Shown: piece after piece, positions 1-8,565 of the stretch
How positions within the stretch are numbered: the stretch's first letter is position 1
How the letters are laid out: each line of letters begins with the position of its first letter
Assembly (NCBI RefSeq): GCF_949820605.1
Contig: NZ_CATKVU010000007.1
Location: 310,001 to 374,000, forward strand
Source: Segatella copri
GTDB lineage: Bacteria > Bacteroidota > Bacteroidia > Bacteroidales > Bacteroidaceae
Direction of reading: 5' to 3'
Length of the DNA stretch: 64,000 nt
Notes under the pieces: model-generated
The model's database searches: none
What the model was told of the DNA's origin: nothing
What the model saw: only the letters and a program-made list of their open reading frames with translations
Translations under genes and position numbers: made by a program

Positions 1-95
1 GTTATGGCACCAGCTGGCATCCTAGTATGTTGCAGCATCGGAAGATGGCAGCAGAATTGCTTCCGTTCCTGAGAAAACTGATGAATTGGAATTAA
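1..95 (+). CDS. C-terminal end of an SGNH/GDSL-type esterase (partial)
   Basis: The third forward frame is open from the window edge to a TAA at 93-95 and gives about 30 residues containing GTSWHPS followed by QHRKMAAELLPFL. This matches the last conserved block of SGNH hydrolases, where the His of a D-x-x-H-P motif is catalytic and is followed by a helix rich in K/M/A. CE2-like acetyl esterases of Bacteroidales have this type of ending. The rest of the gene lies upstream of the window. The assignment rests only on this tail, so the family is probable and the substrate unknown. Confidence 0.5.
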   Translation, partial: YGTSWHPSMLQHRKMAAELLPFLRKLMNWN

Positions 96-135
96 ATGAG
101 ACAGTATGTTTCCAAAACAAAATTATATGATAACA

Positions 136-1413
136 ATGAATACAAAGAATCTATTATTGTTGGCATCTCTTACATTGGCGATGCCTCTGACAGCACAGAC
201 TCCGCAAGAGGATTTCAAGCGGGATATTACGCTTTCGGGTAGTAACTATGTAGCTTATCGTGGTCCGCAGAAGCAGTTGACTGCGGCGCCTAAGGGTTAT
301 AAGCCATTCTATCTGAGCCATTATGGTCGGCATGGTTCCCGCTATATGATTGGCAAGCAGGCTTATGATGTGCCTTATTTCTCTCTGCTCAAAGCGAAGC
401 AGGAGGGAAAACTGACAGCTAAGGGCGAGGAAACGCTGGCTAAGGTGAAGATGATTCGTGAGGAGGCGAAGGGGCGCGATGGCGAACTGACTCCGCTCGG
501 AGCTCTCCAGCATCAGGGTATTACCAGAAGAATGATGGAGCGATTCCCTGAGATTTTTGCCGGTAATACGAATATTGAGGCTCGAAGTACTTTGGTAATC
601 CGATGCATCCTCTCTATGGAGAACGGTTTGCAGCAGATGCTTCGCATGAATCCGAAACTTCATATCTTTCATGATGCCAGCGAGCATGATATGTATTATA
701 TGAACCAGGGCGACAGATACCTGGATAGCTTGAAGAACAGCGTGGGTATCAAGGTGGCACAGCAGGAATTTGCACAGAAGCACGTTAGCTATAGCCGTGT
801 GATGCAGGAACTGTTCAACGACCCTGCCTGGGTGAAGCAGAATATCAACCAGAGTGACCTGAACAGAAGACTCTATGAGATGGCAAGCTCAATCCAAGGC
901 ACGGAACTGAGAGGCAAGGTTTCGCTCTATGACCTCTTTACGGAGGAGGAACTGTATCAGAACTGGCTGAATGCCAACATCTGGTGGCAGATGGCTTATG
1001 GCAACTCGCCTTATACGGGCAATGTGCAGCCATTCTCCCAGCGCAATCTCTTGAGGAATATCATCCAGAAGGCAGATAGTTGCATCGCTCTTCCGCATCC
1101 GGGAGCTACATTGAGATATGGACACGATACGATGGTTACTCCGCTTACCTGTTTGCTGGATTTGAATGGATATGGCGAAGAGATTAAGGATCCGGAGAAG
1201 ATTGCTTCTCAATGGTGGGATTATAAGATTACTCCGATGGCTACGAACCTGCAGTTTGTTTTTTATAGAAACAAGGCGAATGATGTGCTGGTGAAGGTGC
1301 TTTTGAATGAAGATGAGGCTACTTTGCCTATCAAGAGCGATGTGGCACCTTATTACCATTGGAATGACTTTAAGGAATACTGCCTGAAAAAGCTGGCGGG
1401 GTATAAAAGGTAA
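136..1413 (+). CDS. Secreted histidine-type phosphatase (histidine acid phosphatase / phytase-like)
   Basis: A 425-residue protein of the histidine phosphatase clade 2. The catalytic RHG motif is seen in YLSHYGRHGSRYM near residue 66, and the proton-donor HD motif in RYGHDTMV near residue 330, in the expected order. This family hydrolyses phosphomonoesters, including inositol polyphosphates, through a phosphohistidine intermediate. I chose the ATG at 136 because it begins a clean signal peptide (MNTKNLLLLASLTLAMPLTAQ); in-frame ATGs at 106 and 127 only add a polar stub. The protein should be periplasmic or exported. It lies just after the esterase tail and ends at a bidirectional terminator. 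Substrate cannot be read from sequence. Confidence 0.85.
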   Translation: MNTKNLLLLASLTLAMPLTAQTPQEDFKRDITLSGSNYVAYRGPQKQLTAAPKGYKPFYLSHYGRHGSRYMIGKQAYDVPYFSLLKAKQEGKLTAKGEETLAKVKMIREEAKGRDGELTPLGALQHQGITRRMMERFPEIFAGNTNIEARSTLVIRCILSMENGLQQMLRMNPKLHIFHDASEHDMYYMNQGDRYLDSLKNSVGIKVAQQEFAQKHVSYSRVMQELFNDPAWVKQNINQSDLNRRLYEMASSIQGTELRGKVSLYDLFTEEELYQNWLNANIWWQMAYGNSPYTGNVQPFSQRNLLRNIIQKADSCIALPHPGATLRYGHDTMVTPLTCLLDLNGYGEEIKDPEKIASQWWDYKITPMATNLQFVFYRNKANDVLVKVLLNEDEATLPIKSDVAPYYHWNDFKEYCLKKLAGYKR

Positions 1414-1538
1414 AAATTAAGGCTACTGACTGCTGGGGGACAGGCGATGGAATCGCCTGGAACGGGGGCAGGAGGGGGACTGGCTTCTTTTTTGCTGAAC
1501 GCGAAAAGCTGAAACGCGAAACGCAAATGGCTAGATAA

Positions 1539-1581
1539 TAAAAAAAGGGGCTTAAGCTTTTTGGACTTAAGCTCCTTTTTT
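1539..1581. terminator. Bidirectional intrinsic terminator
   Basis: GGGGCTTAAG and CTTAAGCTCC form a 10-bp stem with one wobble around a short loop. It is flanked by an A-run on the left and a T-run on the right, so it can end both the phosphatase transcript and the convergent parC transcript. Confidence 0.8.
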
Positions 1582-1629
1582 ATGATGGGCGCTTTCCTTG
1601 CGCTTTCTTTTGTACTTTCTTTGCGCTTT

Positions 1630-4491
1630 TTATTGCTTCGATAACCAGTCTTTATCCTTCTGGTCTTCTTCGAAATCTTTTTCAGAGAAGAGATTGGTCT
1701 GACCAGTCAGTTCGTCAATCACCTGTTGCTCGCTTTTGCCAGCATCCGGATCTAGGTTTTCACCTTCGTTCTCTGAGTCAGAACCATCCTGTTCCTCATC
1801 ATTATCCTCAGAAGGAGGTTCTGGGAATCGGGTTGGTTCCAGTTCTTCTATGCTGTCAATCTTGAATGTCGTGAGGCGCTTACCCTTTGCCTTGAAACTC
1901 TTCTGCGCAATGAACTGCTCGGCATCGATTTCTTCGGCAGGACGGATGGCATCCACACCGCCATAAGTAACCTTGATGCGTGGATAAACCGTATCGGTAA
2001 GCAAGATGAGCTTGCAGTTAGGGTTCTCTCCCATGAAATTCTGATGGCGCTTGGTGGCATCCATCGTGAATCGCTTGATGTATGGATATCCCTGATTGTC
2101 GGCATCGTAAAGGATAGCCGTCCAGATCTTGTGCTCATCCCATTTCTCTAAGCGGATGATGTTGTCCTCGTAGTGGTTGTTGACATCGAAATTGGTGATG
2201 TAGAATTCACCATTGTCGAGTACAACCAAGATTGAATCATCATCATTGAATTCGCCCAGGAAGCGGCCGTTCTCATCGTAGTTGATGCGGTTTACGTCTG
2301 GGTCGAACCAAACCTTTCTGCCTCCTAACGTGCTGTGGCCGTGACTCTTCAGACCGATACGGCGAATAGGGCGCTTGGTCAGGAGATTACCTTTGGCAGC
2401 ACGTCCCTTGATCAGAATGTCTGAGAAATCCTTCTCCAGGAAGATGCTCTGGCGCTTCTTCGTCAGGTCGGGCTCCATCGTACACTTGATGATTTCTGCC
2501 TCTCCATTCGGATTGGCGGTGAAGTAGATGACGCGGCTGCCAGGTGTACCCTGGGTGATGTCATACAACTTGTCGCGGGTCATGGCGGTTACATTGAATC
2601 GCTTAATGAAGTAATCGCCTTGCTTGCCGTCGCGGTAAACACAGTTATAGATGGTGCGCTTGTCGTTCTTCTTGAATACCTGTACATGGAGGATATTCTT
2701 GCCAACGAATATTTTGTCGGCTACCCTGGTGACTTTAAACTTACCATCCTTATAAAAGATGATGATGTCATCGAGGTCGGAGCAGTTGCATACGAATTCA
2801 TCCTTCTTCAAACCTGTACCAACGAAGCCTTCCTGACGGTTGATATAGAGTTTCTGGTTAGCCTCTACCACCTTAGTCACCTCAATGGTATCGAAGTTTC
2901 TGATTTCTGTTTTGCGAGGATGGTTCTTTCCATACTTGCCCTTGAGATATTCAAACCAGTTGATGGTTACATCGGTCATGTGAGCCAGGTCGTTCTCAAT
3001 CTCAGCAAGTTCAGCCTTAATCTTCATCAGCAGTTCGTCTGCCTTATCCTTATTATATTTAAGGATTCGCTGCATCTTGATTTCCAGGAGTTTGAGAATG
3101 TCCTCACGGGTAATTTCCCGATGGAAGGCATATTCTACCATACCCTTACCGTCTACTTCGGCAGTAAAGAGTTTGTCCTTGAATGGTTCGAGTTTTGAAT
3201 CGATGAAAGCAACAACCTCATCCTGACTCTTACTCTGCTCAAACTTTCGCTCCTTGTAAATGCGTTCCTCGATGAAAATCCGTTCGAGAGAAGAGAAGAA
3301 GAGCTGCTCCTCCAATTCACCCTTTCTGATCATCAGTTCCTTGCGCAGCAATCCCATTGTGCGGTCTACGCTGTGGCGCAATACATCGCTGATAGTGAGG
3401 AATACAGGCTTGTTGTCTTCGATGACACAGCAGTTGGGCGAGATGTTGATTTCGCAATCGCTGAAAGCGTAGAGTGCATCCATCGTCTTGTCTGATGAGG
3501 TACCCGGAGCAAGATGCACAAGAATCTCAACATTTGCCGAAGTAACATCGTCTACCTTGCGTGCCTTAATCTTACCCTTTTCTACCGCTTTGGTGATAGA
3601 ATCGATGAGGCTGCCTGTAGTCTTACTGAATGGTATCTCGCTGATAACGAGTGTCTTGTTGTCGAGCTTGTCTATCTTGGCTCTTACCTTCAATGCACCA
3701 CCTCGCTGTCCATCATTGTATTTACTTACATCGATGGCACCGCCTGTAGGGAAGTCGGGATAGAGTTGGAATGGCTCGCCCTTGAGATAGTGGACGGCAG
3801 CATCGCAAATCTCATTGAAATTATGTGGCAAAACCTTACTGCTCAATCCCACGGCAATACCCTCGGCACCTTGTGCCAGGAGCAGCGGGAATTTGGCAGG
3901 GAGCGTGATAGGCTCCTTGTTTCTGCCATCATAAGAGAGTTGCCAGTCGGTAGTTTTAGGATTGAAAACCACGTCGAGAGCAAACTTAGAGAGGCGTGCC
4001 TCGATATATCGGGGAGCAGCGGCACGGTCGCCCGTAAGAATGTTTCCCCAGTTACCCTGCGTATCGATGAGCAGGTCTTTCTGTCCCATCTGTACCAAAG
4101 CATCTCCGATAGACGCATCACCGTGAGGGTGAAACTGCATGGTATGTCCCACGATATTGGCAACCTTGTTGTATCTTCCGTCGTCCATGCGCTTCATAGA
4201 GTGGAGGATGCGTCGCTGTACCGGTTTTAAACCATCCTCAATATGAGGAACGGCACGCTCGAGGATCACATACGATGCATAGTCGAGGAACCAGTTCTGA
4301 TACATTCCGCTGAGGTGATGTACAGCAGAAGCATCGAATCGGTTCACCGGCTTATAATCGGAATGTTCTTCGGTCGAAATCTCCTCGTTGGCATCTTCTG
4401 CAGCATCCTGTTCAGATTCTGCAGAAGAATTTTCCAAATTTGGCGATTTTTCCTCTTCAAGACCGTTTTTATCTTTAATTTCGTCGCTCAT
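1630..4491 (-). CDS. parC: DNA topoisomerase IV subunit A
   Basis: A 953-residue type IIA topoisomerase A subunit, which with ParE decatenates replicated chromosomes. The breakage-reunion domain starts near residue 60 (GMYQNWFLDYASYVILERA) and has the catalytic Tyr at residue 162 in APRYIEARL. ParC-type rather than GyrA-type wording is seen in KPVQRRILHSMKRMDDGRYNKVANIVGHT and HPHGDASIGDALVQMGQ. A GyrA box is absent; the C-terminal beta-pinwheel carries KGRAAKGN-like loops. Both ends have acidic low-complexity tails, which helps explain a length above most ParC proteins. It is transcribed divergently from glyQS from a TATTTTTG promoter 35-45 bp upstream of the ATG. Confidence 0.92.
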   Translation of the reverse strand: MSDEIKDKNGLEEEKSPNLENSSAESEQDAAEDANEEISTEEHSDYKPVNRFDASAVHHLSGMYQNWFLDYASYVILERAVPHIEDGLKPVQRRILHSMKRMDDGRYNKVANIVGHTMQFHPHGDASIGDALVQMGQKDLLIDTQGNWGNILTGDRAAAPRYIEARLSKFALDVVFNPKTTDWQLSYDGRNKEPITLPAKFPLLLAQGAEGIAVGLSSKVLPHNFNEICDAAVHYLKGEPFQLYPDFPTGGAIDVSKYNDGQRGGALKVRAKIDKLDNKTLVISEIPFSKTTGSLIDSITKAVEKGKIKARKVDDVTSANVEILVHLAPGTSSDKTMDALYAFSDCEINISPNCCVIEDNKPVFLTISDVLRHSVDRTMGLLRKELMIRKGELEEQLFFSSLERIFIEERIYKERKFEQSKSQDEVVAFIDSKLEPFKDKLFTAEVDGKGMVEYAFHREITREDILKLLEIKMQRILKYNKDKADELLMKIKAELAEIENDLAHMTDVTINWFEYLKGKYGKNHPRKTEIRNFDTIEVTKVVEANQKLYINRQEGFVGTGLKKDEFVCNCSDLDDIIIFYKDGKFKVTRVADKIFVGKNILHVQVFKKNDKRTIYNCVYRDGKQGDYFIKRFNVTAMTRDKLYDITQGTPGSRVIYFTANPNGEAEIIKCTMEPDLTKKRQSIFLEKDFSDILIKGRAAKGNLLTKRPIRRIGLKSHGHSTLGGRKVWFDPDVNRINYDENGRFLGEFNDDDSILVVLDNGEFYITNFDVNNHYEDNIIRLEKWDEHKIWTAILYDADNQGYPYIKRFTMDATKRHQNFMGENPNCKLILLTDTVYPRIKVTYGGVDAIRPAEEIDAEQFIAQKSFKAKGKRLTTFKIDSIEELEPTRFPEPPSEDNDEEQDGSDSENEGENLDPDAGKSEQQVIDELTGQTNLFSEKDFEEDQKDKDWLSKQ

Positions 4492-4526
4492 ATATAGCTT
4501 TTAATACTTATTTTATTAATTTATGG

Positions 4527-4534
4527 CAAAAATA
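4527..4534 (-). promoter_or_regulatory. -7 box of the parC promoter
   Basis: TATTTTTG on the minus strand fits the Bacteroidetes TAnnTTTG element and would start a transcript about 35 nt before the parC ATG. Confidence 0.6.
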
Positions 4535-4558
4535 CAACAATTTTTCGAGAAAAAAGAG

Positions 4559-4566
4559 TATCTTTG
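4559..4566 (+). promoter_or_regulatory. -7 box of the glyQS promoter
   Basis: TATCTTTG is a perfect TAnnTTTG element 30 bp before the glyQS ATG, lying back to back with the parC promoter in a 105-bp divergent region. Confidence 0.7.
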
Positions 4567-4596
4567 CCGAAAATTTGAAAAAAATAAGATTTAATC

Positions 4597-6159
4597 ATGG
4601 CACAGGAAGATGTTTTTAAGAAAATTGTAAGCCATTGCAAGGAATATGGCTTCGTGTTCCCAAGTAGTGAAATTTATGATGGCTTGGCTGCCGTTTATGA
4701 CTATGGTCAGAATGGTGTTGAGCTCAAAAACAATATTAAGCAGTACTGGTGGCAGAGTATGGTCTTGTTGCACGAGAACATTGTTGGTCTCGATGCTGCT
4801 ATCTTCATGCACCCTACTGTATGGAAGGCATCTGGACACGTAGATGCTTTCAATGACCCATTGATTGATAACCGCGATTCAAAGAAGCGTTATCGTGCCG
4901 ATGTGCTCATCGAGGATCACATGGCTAAGTATGAGGAGAAGATTGCCAAGGAGATTGCCAAGGCTAAGAAGCGTTTCGGCGATAGCTTTGATGAGGCTCA
5001 GTTCCGTGCAACTAATCCTCGCGTTCTGGAGAACCAGAAGAAGTTTGATGACCTCCATGCCCGCTATACTGAGGCTATGCAGGGTCCTAACCTGGAGATG
5101 CTGAAGCAGATTATCGAGGATGAGGGTATTGTTTGCCCTATCAGCGGTACCAAGAACTGGACTGATGTTCGTCAGTTCAACTTGATGTTCTCTACCCAGA
5201 TGGGTGCTGCCAGCGATGCTACAAGCAAGGTATATCTCCGTCCTGAGACAGCTCAGGGTATCTTCGTAGATTACCTGAGTGTTCAGAAGACCGGCCGTAT
5301 GAAGTTGCCATTTGGTATCTGCCAGATTGGTAAGGCTTTCCGTAACGAGGTTGTCGCCCGCCAGTTTGTATTCCGTATGCGTGAGTTCGAGCAGATGGAG
5401 ATGCAGTTCTTCTGCCAGCCTGGTACTGAGATGAAGTGGTTTGAATATTGGAAGAAGGTTCGTCTGGCTTGGCACGAGGCTCTCGGTATGGGTAATGAGA
5501 ACTATCGTTACCACGATCACGAGAAGCTGGCTCACTATGCCAATGCTGCTACCGACATCGAGTTCAAAATGCCATTCGGCTTCAAGGAGGTAGAGGGTAT
5601 CCACAGCCGTACCAATTTCGACCTTTCTCAGCACGAGAAGTACAGCGGCCGTTCTATCAAGTACTTCGATCCAGAGAAGAACGAGAGCTATGTACCTTAC
5701 GATGTAGAGACATCTATCGGTGTAGACCGTATGTTCCTCAGCGTAATGTGCCACTCTTACTGCGAGGAGAAGCTGGAGAATGGCGAGACACGTGTCGTTT
5801 TGCGTTTGCCAGAGGCATTGGCACCAGTGAAGTGTGCTGTGTTCCCATTGGATAAGAAGTATGGTTTGCCAGAGTTGGCTCACGAAATCGTTGACGAGCT
5901 GAAGTTCCACTTCAATACTCACTATGGCGATCCTAAGGATTCTATCGGTAAGCGTTATCGCCGTCAGGATGCTATCGGTACTCCATTCTGTATCACCGTA
6001 GACCACAATACTCCAAACGATCATAAGGTAACTCTGCGTTATCGTGATACCATGGAGCAGGAGCGCGTAGCTATCTCAGATCTTCGCAGCATCATTGAGG
6101 AGCGCGTAAGCATCACTAGCGTATTGAAGAAGCTTGGCAAGGAAATCAAGAACTTCTAA
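4597..6159 (+). CDS. glyQS: Glycine--tRNA ligase (single-chain, alpha2 type)
   Basis: A 520-residue class II aminoacyl-tRNA synthetase that charges tRNA-Gly. It is the eukaryote/archaea-like single-chain form rather than the alpha2beta2 type. Class II motif 2 is visible in IGKAFRNEVVARQFVFRMREFEQME and motif 3 in TSIGVDRMFLSVM. The C-terminal anticodon-binding domain begins near LAPVKCAVFPL. The N-terminal block (EYGFVFPSSEIYDGLAAVYDYG) is typical of the family. Length is normal. The FKBP lipoprotein follows 18 bp downstream and is probably cotranscribed. Confidence 0.95.
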   Translation: MAQEDVFKKIVSHCKEYGFVFPSSEIYDGLAAVYDYGQNGVELKNNIKQYWWQSMVLLHENIVGLDAAIFMHPTVWKASGHVDAFNDPLIDNRDSKKRYRADVLIEDHMAKYEEKIAKEIAKAKKRFGDSFDEAQFRATNPRVLENQKKFDDLHARYTEAMQGPNLEMLKQIIEDEGIVCPISGTKNWTDVRQFNLMFSTQMGAASDATSKVYLRPETAQGIFVDYLSVQKTGRMKLPFGICQIGKAFRNEVVARQFVFRMREFEQMEMQFFCQPGTEMKWFEYWKKVRLAWHEALGMGNENYRYHDHEKLAHYANAATDIEFKMPFGFKEVEGIHSRTNFDLSQHEKYSGRSIKYFDPEKNESYVPYDVETSIGVDRMFLSVMCHSYCEEKLENGETRVVLRLPEALAPVKCAVFPLDKKYGLPELAHEIVDELKFHFNTHYGDPKDSIGKRYRRQDAIGTPFCITVDHNTPNDHKVTLRYRDTMEQERVAISDLRSIIEERVSITSVLKKLGKEIKNF

Positions 6160-6177
6160 TTAATCAAATACATTTAG

Positions 6178-6846
6178 ATGAATCTTAAGAGTTTGAAATA
6201 TTTCTTCTTCCTCATGATGGCAGTGATCACACTGTCATCATGTAGCGAAGATGATGCCACCACCGACGAGTATGCCAACTGGCAGGAGCGTAACGACAAG
6301 GCGTTCGCTGACACGCTGGCGTATGCCAAGAAACAGATTGCCGCTGGCAGTACCGAGTGGAAGGTGATACCCAACTATAGCCTTGCCAACCAGAAGCCAA
6401 TCAATGGCAGCCAGGTGGTGCTCAAGTACAAGGACACCGACTATATCGTAGTGCATGTGCTCAACAAGGGCAATGGCAACGGGTCGCCCCTCTATACCGA
6501 CTCCATCCAGGTGAGCTATCGTGGCAGGTTGATACCTACCGATTCTTATGCCACAGGTTATGTCTTTGACCAATCGTTCACCGGAACGTATGACGAGACG
6601 ACGGCATTGCCTATAAAGGCAAAGACCGATAAGGCCTCAAGTCAAAGCTCTGGCGGGTGGATAGATGGTTTTACCACAGCGTTGATGGCGATGCACCCTG
6701 GCGACCATTGGCAGGTGTTCATGCCAGCCGACTTGGCTTATGGCTCCTCGGGGAATGGTAGTGTTCCTGCCTATTCAATGCTCCGTTTTGAGATGGTGCT
6801 CAAGAGTTATAAGAGAGCTTCTGGCAAGAAGTGGATTACTGAATAA
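6178..6846 (+). CDS. FKBP-type peptidyl-prolyl isomerase lipoprotein
   Basis: A 222-residue envelope protein. The N-terminus is a lipoprotein signal with lipobox LSSC and lipidated Cys22. The C-terminal half is an FKBP domain: VSYRGRLIPTDSYATGYVFDQSF, then WIDGFTTALMAMHPGDHWQVFMPADLAYG and MLRFEMVLKSY. FKBPs catalyse cis-trans isomerisation of prolyl bonds during folding of exported proteins. The SS residues after the lipid Cys region are followed by acidic SEDDATTDE, consistent with possible surface export, though this is inference. It follows glyQS closely and ends at a strong terminator. Confidence 0.88.
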   Translation: MNLKSLKYFFFLMMAVITLSSCSEDDATTDEYANWQERNDKAFADTLAYAKKQIAAGSTEWKVIPNYSLANQKPINGSQVVLKYKDTDYIVVHVLNKGNGNGSPLYTDSIQVSYRGRLIPTDSYATGYVFDQSFTGTYDETTALPIKAKTDKASSQSSGGWIDGFTTALMAMHPGDHWQVFMPADLAYGSSGNGSVPAYSMLRFEMVLKSYKRASGKKWITE

Positions 6847-6870
6847 TAAGAATAAAGATTTAGAGAAAAG

Positions 6871-6912
6871 TATGTGCATATGTTTGAAATGATATATGCA
6901 CATATTTTTTTG
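6871..6912 (+). terminator. Intrinsic terminator after the FKBP gene
   Basis: ATGTGCATAT pairs with ATATGCACAT, followed by a run of seven T. Confidence 0.8.
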
Positions 6913-6939
6913 TATGAGCGATATACGAGAAATTAATTT

Positions 6940-8322
6940 ATGCTTTATAGCAAGAAGACAGATTATTTGATGGAGTCGATTCGCCTGGGTAGGGAGATGG
7001 ATCGGCGCGAGAAACTCAATCTTATTGTAGGGTTGAGTATACCTTCTATGTTGGCTCAGATTTCTACGGTGATGATGTTCTTCATCGATGCTTCGATGGT
7101 GGGTCATCTGGGAGCAGAGGCTTCTGCCAGTATCGGATTGATTGAGTCAACTACCTGGCTTATTGGTAGTTTACTCAGTGCAGCGGCTACTGGCTTTTCT
7201 GTACAGGTGGCTCATTTCATCGGAGCTAATGATTTTGCAAATGCCCGTCAGGTGTTTCGTCATGCGATGATTTGCGGTGTGGCGTTCAGCGTTTTTGTTT
7301 CTCTTCTCTGTGTCGGCATTCATGGTTATCTGCCTTATTGGCTGGGTGGAGGTGCTGATATAGCCACCAATTCCTCTCGCTATTTTCTGATATATGGCCT
7401 GGTACTGCCATTCGTTTTCCTTTATCATATATCCGAAATGATGCTGAAATCTGCGGGCAATATGCATACGCCTAGTGTGATGGCAGTATTGATTTGCATC
7501 TGCGATGTAATATTCAATTACCTGTTTATCTATATCCTGAAGTTGGGTGTTGTGGGGGCTGCCTTAGGAACGGCGATGGCTTATGTCTGCATCTCTCTGC
7601 CTAATCTTTATCTTGCAGGTTTCAAGAATAAGATACTGAATCTCCGTCAGGACCATATCCGTTTCCGTTGGGTCAGGTCGTATGTTCATAATGCCTGTAA
7701 AATCAGCATTCCGATAGCCATACAGAACATATTGATGAGTGGGGCGCAGATAGTGAGTACCATGATTGTGGCACCTCTTGGCAATATAGCCATTGCTTCC
7801 CATTCTTTTGCTATTACGGCAGAGAGTCTTTGCTATATGCCGGGTTATGGAATTGGTGATGCGGCTACTACTCTGGTGGGACAGACGCATGGAGCAGGGC
7901 GAGTAGGGTTGTGCAAGAATTTTGCCTATATGACAGTAGGACTGGGAATGGCTGTGATGGCTGTGATGGGAGTGGTGATGTATGTCTTTGCTCCTGAGAT
8001 GATTGGCGTTCTTTCTCCGGTAGAAAGCATCCGTGAGATGGGTACCGTCTGTTTGCGCATCGAGGCTTTTGCTGAACCATTCTTTGCAGCTAGCATCGTA
8101 ACCTATTGTGTTTGTGTAGGAGCGGGCGATACCAGGAAACCGGCGATGATCAATCTCGGTACCATGTGGCTGGTGCGCCTCACTCTGGCTTATGCGCTTT
8201 CCAAGAGCTATGGCTTGGAAGGAGTATGGATAGCAATGGCTACAGAACTCACATTCAGGGGAATCCTCTTCCTTATCCGCCTCTTCAGAGGTTCATGGAT
8301 GAAGAGTTTTCATGTAGGTTAG
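6940..8322 (+). CDS. MATE family efflux transporter
   Basis: A 460-residue integral inner-membrane protein with about twelve hydrophobic segments. It belongs to the MATE/DinF/NorM superfamily, which exports cationic drugs or metabolites using Na+ or H+ gradients. Family features include the opening block SIPSMLAQISTVMMFFIDASMVGHLGAEASASIGL, the repeated second half (ISIPIAIQNILMSGAQIVSTMIVAPLG), and PGYGIGDAATTLVGQTHGAG. The first ATG (6940) and the one at 6970 (MESIRLGREMDRREKLN) are both possible starts. It stands alone between two terminators. Substrate cannot be inferred. Confidence 0.9.
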   Translation: MLYSKKTDYLMESIRLGREMDRREKLNLIVGLSIPSMLAQISTVMMFFIDASMVGHLGAEASASIGLIESTTWLIGSLLSAAATGFSVQVAHFIGANDFANARQVFRHAMICGVAFSVFVSLLCVGIHGYLPYWLGGGADIATNSSRYFLIYGLVLPFVFLYHISEMMLKSAGNMHTPSVMAVLICICDVIFNYLFIYILKLGVVGAALGTAMAYVCISLPNLYLAGFKNKILNLRQDHIRFRWVRSYVHNACKISIPIAIQNILMSGAQIVSTMIVAPLGNIAIASHSFAITAESLCYMPGYGIGDAATTLVGQTHGAGRVGLCKNFAYMTVGLGMAVMAVMGVVMYVFAPEMIGVLSPVESIREMGTVCLRIEAFAEPFFAASIVTYCVCVGAGDTRKPAMINLGTMWLVRLTLAYALSKSYGLEGVWIAMATELTFRGILFLIRLFRGSWMKSFHVG

Positions 8323-8357
8323 GATTGGTTTTCTGCCTCCAATGTTAGTTTTAGGTT

Positions 8358-8410
8358 AAGATTTGCATACATCGCGAAGATATTTTCTAAAATGTTTGCA
8401 AATCTTTTTT
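8358..8410 (+). terminator. Terminator after the MATE gene
   Basis: AAGATTTGCA pairs with TGCAAATCTT across a 29-nt loop, followed by T-rich sequence. Its right arm overlaps the -33 box of the next promoter. Confidence 0.55.
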
Positions 8411-8426
8411 ATTTTTCTTAATTTTG
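8395..8426 (+). promoter_or_regulatory. Promoter of the M16 peptidase gene
   Basis: TTTG (8395-8398), 20 bp, then TAATTTTG (8419-8426): a full Bacteroidetes housekeeping promoter. The leader is about 135 nt and AT-rich. Confidence 0.75.
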
Positions 8427-8565
8427 CATCGCAGACAGTAACCATGTTACTGGTTTTGTCGTTATATATAGGTGAACTTGTTAAGAAGCATGATATATAT
8501 ATATATAAAAGGTATATAGAAAGAATGATATAGAAAACAATAAATATATAAATAATTAAAATCAG

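Noticed and set aside
2620..3198. Long ORFs antisense to parC, glyQS, GH3 and GH97 genes
   Set aside because: They mirror codon structure of well-supported genes and have no family motifs.
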